From Clostridiales bacterium (GTDB lineage: Bacteria > Bacillota > Clostridia > Oscillospirales > Acutalibacteraceae): a DNA stretch of 5,266 nucleotides. The position numbers were made by a program, and so were the translations under genes. A model generated the notes under the pieces. It was not told the DNA's origin and did not search any database. It was given only the letters and a program-made list of their open reading frames with translations. The DNA lies in contig DXXH01000123.1 of the NCBI GenBank assembly GCA_019416395.1, forward strand, positions 1-5,266, written 5' to 3'. Of this stretch, positions 1 through 5,215 are shown in pieces; position 1 is the first letter of the stretch; every line of letters starts with the position of its first letter.

Positions 1-437
1 CCGAGGGAAACCCCAGGGGACAAAGCCTAGCCCCGAAACCCGGCGCACCAGGCCCAAAGAGACTGTAGCCGTGTTTCCGGCCGGATTTCCCCGAGGAAAA
101 CCCCAGGGGACAAAGCCTAGCCCCGAAACCCGGCGCACCAGGCCCAAAGGGACTGTAGCCGTGTTTCCGGCCGGACTCCACCGAGGGAAACCCCAGGGGA
201 CAAAGCCTAGCCCCGAAACCCGGCGCACCAGGCCCGAAGGGACTGTAGCCGCATTTCCGGCCGGATTTCCCCGAGGAAAACCCCAGGGGACAAGACCGGC
301 CCCGGAATTCAGCGCACCAGGCCCAAAGAGACTGTAGCCGTGTTTCCGGCCGGATTTCACCGGGGGAAACACAAGGGACAAAGTCCAGCCCCGGGGTCTG
401 ACACACAAAGCCTGAAAGGACTGTGGACAGGTTTTTG
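1..437. repeat. 90-bp tandem repeat array (four copies plus one decayed copy)
   Basis: Units begin at 1, 91, 181, 271 and 360. The first three are exactly 90 bp and nearly identical. The fourth is 89 bp, with a 1-bp deletion and a run of substitutions around 294-311. The fifth (from 360) is strongly diverged and fades out near 437. Each unit carries the palindrome tccggccgga and the symmetric stretch ccccagggg. Copies 1 and 3 share one set of end variants and copies 2 and 4 another, which suggests a 180-bp higher-order period. The array starts at base 1, so it probably continues to the left. One plus-strand frame stays open from base 2 to 337 because 90 is a multiple of three. It has no ribosome binding site, and most differences between copies change the amino acid, so I read it as non-coding. 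Function is unknown. Confidence 0.93.
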
Positions 438-445
438 GCTGAGTT

Positions 446-508
446 AAAACCGTCCGGGACAAGGGCCTATGCGCCTTTGGCGCCGTGCGGCCCATGTCCC
501 TGGTTTTT
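446..508 (+). terminator. Large nested hairpin ending in a T-run; possible terminator
   Basis: Four successive stems are nested. aaaacc (446-451) pairs with ggtttt (502-507), gggac (456-460) with gtccc (496-500), gggcc (463-467) with ggccc (489-493), and gcgcc (471-475) with ggcgc (479-483) around a ttt loop. Small internal loops separate the tiers. The 3' arm runs into five T's (504-508), as expected of an intrinsic terminator for transcription arriving from the left through the repeat array. The internal loops make it less canonical than the terminators after serS and the MFS gene. It could instead be a structured non-coding element. Confidence 0.45.
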
Positions 509-512
509 GTGG

Positions 513-557
513 AAGCAAAGCTCCGCTTTGCTTAAGGCCGCGAGACTTTGTCTCGCG
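513..557. repeat. Two adjacent perfect hairpins with 3-nt loops
   Basis: The first hairpin pairs aagcaaagc (513-521) with gctttgctt (525-533) around loop tcc, a 9-bp perfect stem. The second pairs cgcgagac (539-546) with gtctcgcg (550-557) around loop ttt, an 8-bp perfect stem. Only five bases separate them and neither is followed by a T-run, so they do not look like terminators. They could be short dispersed palindromic repeats or parts of a structured serS leader. The single window does not distinguish these. Confidence 0.6.
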
Positions 558-585
558 CTCTACTGTCTCACCTGCCGGTTCGGTC

Positions 586-621
586 GGTCGCTGGTCAGCG
601 TCCCACTGGGACGCAGCGACC
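586..621. repeat. Two-tier stem-loop in the serS upstream region
   Basis: An 8-bp outer stem, ggtcgctg (586-593) with cagcgacc (614-621), encloses an inner 6-bp stem, cgtccc (599-604) with gggacg (608-613), closed by the triloop act. The only unpaired bases besides the loop are gtcag (594-598) on the 5' side. The inner hairpin contains a 13-bp sequence that recurs at 687-699 beside the serS ribosome binding site. No T-run follows. A smaller hairpin of the same style lies at 651-663 (gcgcc, loop ttc, ggcgt). Their role is unknown. Confidence 0.6.
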
Positions 622-674
622 CTTTGTAAAAGCTTGAGCTAAAACTTTACGCGCCTTCGGCGTTCCATACTTTT

Positions 675-699
675 GACAACTTAATTGTCCCACTGGGAC
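675..699 (+). promoter_or_regulatory. Overlapping hairpins next to the serS ribosome binding site
   Basis: Two small stems share bases 687-689 and so cannot form together in full. gacaa (675-679) can pair with ttgtc (685-689), and gtccc (687-691) can pair with gggac (695-699) around the triloop act. The second stem ends one base before the aggagg Shine-Dalgarno. That could affect ribosome access, but the stems are short and regulation is inference only. The leader has no T-box motif. I also found no convincing sigma-A promoter for serS between 438 and 700: the TTGACA at 673-678 has no -10 box at the proper distance. Confidence 0.35.
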
Positions 700-700
700 T

Positions 701-706
701 AGGAGG
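701..706 (+). promoter_or_regulatory. Ribosome binding site of serS
   Basis: A full aggagg Shine-Dalgarno lies 8 nt before the ATG at 715. It fixes the start of serS. Confidence 0.9.
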
Positions 707-714
707 GTTTTACT

Positions 715-1992
715 ATGCTGGATATCAAACTTGTCCGGAGCAATCCGGAACTGGTCAAGGAAAACATCAAAAAGAAATTCCAGGACGAGAAGCTTCCCTT
801 GGTGGACGAAGTTCTGGAATTGGACGCTCAGTTCCGTGCTTCCAAGGCCCGGGGCGATGAGCTGCGGCAGCAGCGGAACACCATCAGCAAGGAGATCGGC
901 AAGCTGATGAGCCAGGGCAAAAAAGAAGAAGCGGAAGAAACCAAGAAACGGGTGGCCGCCATCGCCGGGGAACTGGAAGAGATGGAGCACAAAGAGGACG
1001 AAATGACCCAGGAGATCCGGAAGCGCATGATGGTGATCCCCAACATCATCGACCCTTCCGTGCCCATCGGCAAGGACGACAGCGAGAATGTGGAAGTGCA
1101 GCGGTTCGGGGAGCCGGTAGTGCCGGACTTTGAGGTGCCTTACCACACGGAGATCATGGAGCGCTTTAACGGCATCGACCTGGACAGCGCCCGAAAAACC
1201 AGCGGCAATGGGTTCTACTACCTCATGGGGGATATTGCCCGGCTTCAGTCGGCAGTGCTGGCCTACGCCCGGGATTTCATGATCGACAAGGGCTTTACCT
1301 ATTGCATTCCCCCCTTTATGATCCACAGCAACGTGGTGGAAGGGGTCATGTCCCAGACGGATATGGACGCCATGATGTATAAGATCGAGGGAGAAGACCT
1401 GTACCTGATCGGCACCAGCGAGCACTCCATGATCGGCAAATTCATCGACACCATTCTGCCCGAGGAATCTCTGCCCCGAACGCTGACCAGCTATTCCCCC
1501 TGTTTCCGGAAGGAGAAGGGCGCCCACGGCATCGAGGAGCGGGGCGTGTACCGGATCCATCAGTTTGAGAAGCAGGAGATGGTGGTGGTCTGCAAGCCCG
1601 AAGATTCCAAGGCCTGGTATGAAAAGATGTGGAGATATTCCGTGGAGCTGTTCCGCAGCATGAATATTCCTGTGCGCCAGCTAGAATGCTGCTCCGGCGA
1701 CCTGGCGGATCTGAAGACCAAGTCCTGCGACATCGAGGCCTGGTCTCCCCGGCAGCAGAAATACTTCGAGGTGTGCTCCTGCTCCAATATGGGCGACGCC
1801 CAGGCACGGCGGCTGGGGATCCGGATCAAGGGCAAGGACGGCAACTATTTCGCCCACACCCTGAACAATACAGTGGTAGCTCCCCCTCGTATGCTCATCG
1901 CATTCCTGGAGAACAACCTGCAGGCCGACGGCAGCGTGAAGATCCCCGAGCCTCTGCGTATGTACATGGGCGGCAAAGACGTGATCCGGTAA
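715..1992 (+). CDS. serS: Serine--tRNA ligase (seryl-tRNA synthetase)
   Basis: This cytoplasmic class II aminoacyl-tRNA synthetase charges tRNA-Ser with serine using ATP; the family also serylates tRNA-Sec where that exists. The 425-aa product has the usual family length and starts at an ATG behind a perfect aggagg. Residues about 1-110 form the N-terminal tRNA-binding domain, with a charged Lys/Glu-rich antiparallel coiled coil at about 30-105. The catalytic domain shows TSEHS (234-238) in the serine pocket region. Motif 2 is at about 261-288, with CFRKEKG and the RIHQFEK signature. SCSNMGDAQARRLGIR (355-370) matches the family SCSN..D.QARR block. Motif 3 is LNNTVVAPPRMLIAFLENN (383-401), followed by PEPLRMYMGG near the C-terminus. 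TSE, the DIEAW block and the LNNT/APPR form of motif 3 look closer to the clostridial and archaeal/eukaryotic-type SerRS than to E. coli SerRS. The gene appears monocistronic, between a hairpin-rich leader and its own terminator. Confidence 0.98.
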   Translation: MLDIKLVRSNPELVKENIKKKFQDEKLPLVDEVLELDAQFRASKARGDELRQQRNTISKEIGKLMSQGKKEEAEETKKRVAAIAGELEEMEHKEDEMTQEIRKRMMVIPNIIDPSVPIGKDDSENVEVQRFGEPVVPDFEVPYHTEIMERFNGIDLDSARKTSGNGFYYLMGDIARLQSAVLAYARDFMIDKGFTYCIPPFMIHSNVVEGVMSQTDMDAMMYKIEGEDLYLIGTSEHSMIGKFIDTILPEESLPRTLTSYSPCFRKEKGAHGIEERGVYRIHQFEKQEMVVVCKPEDSKAWYEKMWRYSVELFRSMNIPVRQLECCSGDLADLKTKSCDIEAWSPRQQKYFEVCSCSNMGDAQARRLGIRIKGKDGNYFAHTLNNTVVAPPRMLIAFLENNLQADGSVKIPEPLRMYMGGKDVIR

Positions 1993-2046
1993 GGAATCCC
2001 AGGGAGTATTCCGATCCCGAACGTGAAAAGTTTTCAAGACAGTTTG

Positions 2047-2078
2047 AAAGGCGTGTGGAAAACACGCCTTTCTTTTTT
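2047..2078 (+). terminator. Rho-independent terminator of serS
   Basis: A perfect 10-bp stem, aaaggcgtgt (2047-2056) with acacgccttt (2062-2071), closes a ggaaa loop. A c and six T's (2073-2078) follow. It lies 54 nt after the serS stop codon on the coding strand. Confidence 0.95.
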
Positions 2079-2107
2079 GCCTGTTTCTGGCCGGGAGATG
2101 TTCAGTG

Positions 2108-2139
2108 GGTTGGGAGAGCACCGGATGGAAAACCCAACC
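2108..2139. repeat. Inverted repeat between the two converging terminators
   Basis: ggttggg (2108-2114) can pair with cccaacc (2133-2139), leaving an 18-nt loop. It lies in the otherwise empty stretch between the serS terminator and the MFS terminator. No T-run follows on either strand. It may be incidental. Confidence 0.3.
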
Positions 2140-2152
2140 AAAACTCTTTTGC

Positions 2153-2186
2153 AAAATAAAAAGGAGTGGGATCACTCCCACTCCTT
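2153..2186 (-). terminator. Rho-independent terminator of the MFS gene
   Basis: Read on the minus strand, aaggagtggg (2186-2177) pairs with cccactcctt (2170-2161), a perfect 10-bp stem around a 6-nt loop. It runs straight into a T-rich tail (TTTATTTT at 2160-2153). It starts 28 nt after the MFS stop codon and is oriented for that gene. With the serS terminator it insulates the two converging genes. Confidence 0.93.
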
Positions 2187-2214
2187 GCAAGCCCTGGGGC
2201 ATTCCCAAGAACGC

Positions 2215-3417
2215 TTAAATATGCTGTTTTGCCAACAGGGATTTCCGCTGGGTGAACAGGAACAATGCCACGCTGAGCAAGAAGATCACCGCCACCAGCA
2301 GGTAAAAAGGTTTGGCCCCAATGGCGTCGAACACCAGGCCGCCCCCCAGGTTCCCCAGGATCCCGGCCACCGAGGACACGGCGGAGAAAAAGGCCTGGGC
2401 GCTGGCTTTCAGATGAGCGGGAGCCAGTTCGTACACGTAGTTCAGTGAGGAGCCGATATACATGCCGTTGCCCAGCCCGAAGAAGGTAGAGGAAATCAGC
2501 AGGGTGAGCAGGGAATTGGCGAAAAAGCCAAACAACAGACATTCCAGCGCCATGAGCACAGCGGAAATCATCACCAGCAATCCCAGAGGGAACCGGCGGC
2601 GCAGCTTGCCCATGAGGAGCAGGAAGGGGATTTCCAGCAAAGCCCGGTAGGAGAGCACCAACACGTATTGGTCACTGGAAACCTCCACGCTGGACATGAA
2701 ATAGGGCAGAAAAGAGTTTTCACAGTTGACAGCAATATAAAACAGGAAGCCAAAGAACAACAGGCTCACATAGGCCTTGTTCTGGAACAGCCCGGAAAGA
2801 TCCAGCTTCTCTTTTTTGTCCTTGGACTTGGGCCGGGCATTGGGCTCCCGGGCCAGCAAAGTGAGGATCACCACGGGAATGGTCAGCAGGCCCGTAAGCC
2901 AGAAGGTGGAAGGAACTCCCACAAAGGGCAGAAGAACGGTGATGATCAGCCCGCCGATGGTAAACAGGAAGGATCCCACACTGCGGAGCAGGCCATAGTT
3001 CAGGCCCAGCTCATTGGAGTTGCGGACCAGGATATTTTCCGCGTAGGTGGACATGGAACCCCGGAAGAAATACACAATGGGGATCAGGGTCAAAAGGAGA
3101 ACGGGAGAGATGGGCAGCCCTGTGGGGATCAGAGGGATCAGGGCAAACAGGGCGCAGCCCCCGATGAGTACGGTGATGAGCACTTTCCGCAGAGAGCCGA
3201 TCCGGTCGCTGACCATGCCCCAAAACGCCAGGGACAGAATGGATACGCCAGAGGTCAGAGCATTGAGCAGTCCAAGCTGGGAAGCGGAAAAGCCGATCTG
3301 CTGCAAATAGACCGTTTGGTAATAGCCAAAGGCCCAGGCAAACCAGAAGATACTGTTGACCCCGGTAAGGATCAAAGCCTGCTTACCGGAATCGGAAAGA
3401 CGGGAAAAACGCGTCAC
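2215..3417 (-). CDS. Major facilitator superfamily transporter, LacY/MFS_1-like, substrate unknown
   Basis: This is an inner-membrane secondary transporter of about 400 aa, the normal size for a 12-helix MFS protein. Hydrophobic segments run through the whole length. Between the second and third helices is MFS motif A, GMVSDRIGSLRK (residues 67-78), with the signature Asp-Arg and Gly. A charged central loop, rich in Lys, Asp and Glu (about 190-212), separates the two six-helix halves. The C-terminal half repeats the glycine-rich pattern (FFGLGNGMYIGSS, 322-334). I chose the GTG at 3415-3417 because gaggtg lies 6 nt upstream. The frame also allows a GTG at 3424-3426, adding three residues, but that codon is itself part of the Shine-Dalgarno and lacks a good site of its own; a stop codon lies just upstream. 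The sequence gives no substrate. Sugars, nucleosides or drugs are possible for this family. The gene stands alone with its own promoter and terminator and is divergent from guaB. Confidence 0.93.
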   Translation of the reverse strand: MTRFSRLSDSGKQALILTGVNSIFWFAWAFGYYQTVYLQQIGFSASQLGLLNALTSGVSILSLAFWGMVSDRIGSLRKVLITVLIGGCALFALIPLIPTGLPISPVLLLTLIPIVYFFRGSMSTYAENILVRNSNELGLNYGLLRSVGSFLFTIGGLIITVLLPFVGVPSTFWLTGLLTIPVVILTLLAREPNARPKSKDKKEKLDLSGLFQNKAYVSLLFFGFLFYIAVNCENSFLPYFMSSVEVSSDQYVLVLSYRALLEIPFLLLMGKLRRRFPLGLLVMISAVLMALECLLFGFFANSLLTLLISSTFFGLGNGMYIGSSLNYVYELAPAHLKASAQAFFSAVSSVAGILGNLGGGLVFDAIGAKPFYLLVAVIFLLSVALFLFTQRKSLLAKQHI

Positions 3418-3423
3418 GAAAGG

Positions 3424-3429
3424 CACCTC
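3424..3429 (-). promoter_or_regulatory. Ribosome binding site that decides the MFS start
   Basis: On the minus strand, gaggtg matches the complement of the 16S 3' end and sits 6 nt before the GTG at 3415-3417. It overlaps the upstream in-frame GTG (3424-3426), which argues against initiation there. Confidence 0.7.
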
Positions 3430-3444
3430 GCTTCAAGTGGTGGA

Positions 3445-3466
3445 AATAGTTAGATTCCAATAGTTA
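3445..3466. promoter_or_regulatory. Direct repeat aatagtta, possible operator of the MFS promoter
   Basis: The octamer aatagtta occurs at 3445-3452 and again at 3459-3466, a 14-bp period. On the minus strand the repeat covers the stretch just after the MFS -10 box, including the expected transcription start near 3460. Five-base inverted arms, tggaa (3441-3445) and ttcca (3455-3459), lie in the same stretch. The position suits a repressor site, but no known operator is recognised. Confidence 0.35.
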
Positions 3467-3495
3467 AACATAGAGGAAAATCGTCCGGTTGTCAA
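3467..3495 (-). promoter_or_regulatory. Sigma-A promoter of the MFS gene
   Basis: On the minus strand a perfect TTGACA -35 box (3495-3490) is separated by exactly 17 nt from TATGTT (3472-3467), a four-of-six match to the -10 box. Transcription would begin near 3460 and give a leader of about 40 nt before the GTG. Confidence 0.8.
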
Positions 3496-3539
3496 TGGGT
3501 TTGGCAAAAATAAAGGCGGGGGAGAATGGGGAAAATTCC

Positions 3540-3568
3540 TTGCAAAAAAGGCATACCGATGGTATAAT
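3540..3568 (+). promoter_or_regulatory. Sigma-A promoter of guaB with extended -10
   Basis: TTGCAA (3540-3545) and a perfect TATAAT (3563-3568) are 17 nt apart. The -10 box is preceded by TG one base away (3560-3561), the extended -10 form, which compensates for the imperfect -35 box. Transcription would start near 3575, about 45 nt before the guaB ATG. Confidence 0.85.
3553..3565. promoter_or_regulatory. Inverted repeat overlapping the guaB -10 box, possible operator
   Basis: atacc (3553-3557) and ggtat (3561-3565) form a perfect 5-bp inverted repeat around gat. The right arm overlaps the first three bases of the -10 box, where a bound protein would block polymerase. The arms are short and partly dictated by the promoter itself, so chance is a real alternative. 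It is not a recognisable PurR box. Confidence 0.3.
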
Positions 3569-3619
3569 AATCACTTAATAGATGTGGAAAATACTTGCGG
3601 AGAAAGAGAGTGTGGTTTT

Positions 3620-5089
3620 ATGGAGTACCGAGAGAAGTTTTTGAAGGAAGGCCTCACCTATGATGACGTTCTGCTAATTCCTGCGGAATCCAATGTGTTG
3701 CCCAATGAGGTGGATTTCTCCACCAACCTTACGAAGACCATTCGGTTGAAGACCCCCATTATGACCGCCGCCATGGATACGGTGACGGAATCGGATATGG
3801 CCATCGCCATCGCCCGGGAAGGCGGCATCGGCATTATCCACAAGAACATGAGCATCGAACGCCAGGCCGATCAGGTGGACCGGGTAAAGCGTTCGGAAAA
3901 CGGTGTCATTGTAAATCCCTTCTTCCTGGGGCCGGACAACCTGGTGAAGGAAGCGGAAGAGATCATGGGCCGGTTCAAGATCTCCGGCGTGCCCATCTGT
4001 GAGGATGGGGTGCTGGTGGGCATCATCACCAACCGGGACATGCGTTTTATGGAAGGCAGCGATTTCGACCAGCCTATCCGCAACGTGATGACCAAGGACA
4101 ACCTGGTCACCGCTCCGGTAGGCACCACACTCAAGGACGCTCAGGAAATTCTCCGGCGTCACCGCATCGAAAAGCTCCCCATCGTGGACGACCAAATGCG
4201 CCTGAAGGGCCTGATCACCATTAAAGATATTGAGAAAGCGGTGCGGTATCCCAATTCCGCCCGTGACGCCGGCGGCCGGCTGCTGTGTGGCGCAGCCATT
4301 GGCGCCACCAAAGACGTGCTGGACCGTGTAGCGGCGCTGGTGGAAGCCCAGGTGGACGTGGTGACCCTGGATTCCGCCCACGGCCACAACAGCGGCATTC
4401 TGGACGCTGTGCGGCTGGTGAAGAAGCACTACCCCGACCTGCAGCTGATCGCGGGCAACGTGGCCACCGCCGAAGGCACCAAGGCCTTGATCGACGCTGG
4501 CGCGGACTGCGTGAAAGTGGGCATTGGCCCCGGTTCCATCTGCACCACCCGTGTGGTGGCAGGCATTGGCGTGCCGCAGATCACCGCCGTGTTCGACGCC
4601 GCTCAGGAAGCCATGAAGCACGGTATTCCCATTATCGCGGACGGCGGCATCAAGTATAGCGGCGACATTGTAAAGGCTTTGGCCGCTGGCGCCGACGTGG
4701 TCATGCTGGGCAGCATGGTGGCAGGCTGTAAAGAGGCTCCCGGCGAGTACGAGCTGTACCAGGGCCGCCAGTTCAAGGTGTACCGTGGTATGGGCAGCTT
4801 GGGCGCCATGGGCAAGGGCAGCAGCGACCGGTATTTCCAGGGCGAGCAGAAGAAGTTCGTGCCGGAAGGCGTAGAAGGCCGGGTGCCTTACAAGGGACCC
4901 CTGGCGGACACCGTGTTCCAGATGGTGGGCGGCCTGCGGGCAGGCATGGGCTATACCGGATGCGCCAATATCCAGGAGCTCCACGACAAGGCCCAGTTTG
5001 TGCGGATCACCGGCGCTGGCCTGAAGGAGAGCCACCCCCACGATATCCAGATCACCAAAGAAGCTCCCAACTATTCCTTCCACTCTTAA
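3620..5089 (+). CDS. guaB: Inosine-5'-monophosphate dehydrogenase
   Basis: This cytoplasmic enzyme oxidises IMP to XMP with NAD+, the first committed step to GMP. From the ATG at 3620 the product has 489 residues, the normal bacterial length. An in-frame GTG at 3584 would add 12 residues unlike the family and leave almost no leader after the promoter. The (beta/alpha)8 barrel begins with GLTYDDVLLIPAES (11-24). Two CBS domains are inserted at about residues 95-150 and 155-210, each with a family-like GVPI/KLPIVD core. DSAHGH is at 251-256. The active-site loop GIGPGSICTTR (301-311) holds the catalytic Cys308. DGGI (341-344) and YRGMGSLGAM (388-397) bind the nucleotide phosphate. The mobile flap carries Arg404-Tyr405 and EGVEGRVPYKG (416-426). 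ESHPHD (470-475) matches the C-terminal monovalent-cation site. All key residues are present, so the enzyme should be active. The Shine-Dalgarno is weak (gagag at 3606-3610). No clear intrinsic terminator follows the gene. Confidence 0.98.
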   Translation: MEYREKFLKEGLTYDDVLLIPAESNVLPNEVDFSTNLTKTIRLKTPIMTAAMDTVTESDMAIAIAREGGIGIIHKNMSIERQADQVDRVKRSENGVIVNPFFLGPDNLVKEAEEIMGRFKISGVPICEDGVLVGIITNRDMRFMEGSDFDQPIRNVMTKDNLVTAPVGTTLKDAQEILRRHRIEKLPIVDDQMRLKGLITIKDIEKAVRYPNSARDAGGRLLCGAAIGATKDVLDRVAALVEAQVDVVTLDSAHGHNSGILDAVRLVKKHYPDLQLIAGNVATAEGTKALIDAGADCVKVGIGPGSICTTRVVAGIGVPQITAVFDAAQEAMKHGIPIIADGGIKYSGDIVKALAAGADVVMLGSMVAGCKEAPGEYELYQGRQFKVYRGMGSLGAMGKGSSDRYFQGEQKKFVPEGVEGRVPYKGPLADTVFQMVGGLRAGMGYTGCANIQELHDKAQFVRITGAGLKESHPHDIQITKEAPNYSFHS

Positions 5090-5147
5090 AAGCAGGGTAA
5101 AAAGGGAAAATTTTTCAGGTTTACCGAAAAAAACCGTGAAAAAGCCC

Positions 5148-5176
5148 TTGACAAACAGAAGGTTATCGATTATAAT
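5148..5176 (+). promoter_or_regulatory. Perfect-consensus sigma-A promoter of tRNA-Met
   Basis: TTGACA (5148-5153) and TATAAT (5171-5176) are both perfect and 17 nt apart, as is common for stable RNA genes. Transcription should start near 5183, about 33 nt before the tRNA. The tRNA is therefore not dependent on read-through from guaB. Confidence 0.93.
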
Positions 5177-5181
5177 TAGTA

Positions 5182-5209
5182 GCGCTCCGTTCGTAAAAGA
5201 GTGGAGCGC
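5182..5209 (+). other. Hairpin in the tRNA-Met precursor leader
   Basis: gcgctcc (5182-5188) pairs perfectly with ggagcgc (5203-5209), and two G-U pairs could extend the stem inward. The 5' arm begins at the predicted transcription start, so almost the whole leader would fold into one stem-loop ending 6 nt before the mature tRNA. It may protect the 5' end or position the transcript for RNase P. The stem is seen directly; the role is inference. Confidence 0.55.
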
Positions 5210-5215
5210 AGATAT

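Noticed and set aside
1..437. CRISPR array
   Set aside because: The whole 90-bp unit repeats head to tail without unique spacers, and no cas gene is present.
423..629. 68-codon plus-strand frame in the serS upstream region
   Set aside because: It runs through the perfect hairpins, lacks a ribosome binding site and has no recognisable product.
438..714. T-box riboswitch in front of serS
   Set aside because: The conserved T-box sequence that pairs with the tRNA acceptor end is absent, and there is no terminator directly before serS.
595..1560. 321-codon open frame antisense to serS and its leader
   Set aside because: It mirrors a confident serS reading frame, gives a His/Leu-rich product without family resemblance, and has no terminator on that strand.
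2668..3453. 261-codon plus-strand frame opposite the MFS gene
   Set aside because: The product is Gln/Gly/Asp/His-rich and has no hydrophobic or known domain. It is the complement of membrane-segment codons in the true minus-strand gene.
3582..3644. 20-codon ORF starting at an ATG upstream of guaB and overlapping its start
   Set aside because: It begins only about 7 nt after the predicted transcription start, with no ribosome binding site. There is no leader-peptide signature such as repeated codons or an attenuator.
3674..5083. 469-codon open frame antisense to guaB
   Set aside because: It lies entirely opposite a certain guaB gene. The product is His/Ala/Val-rich with no recognisable domain, as expected of a shadow frame under GC-biased codon use.
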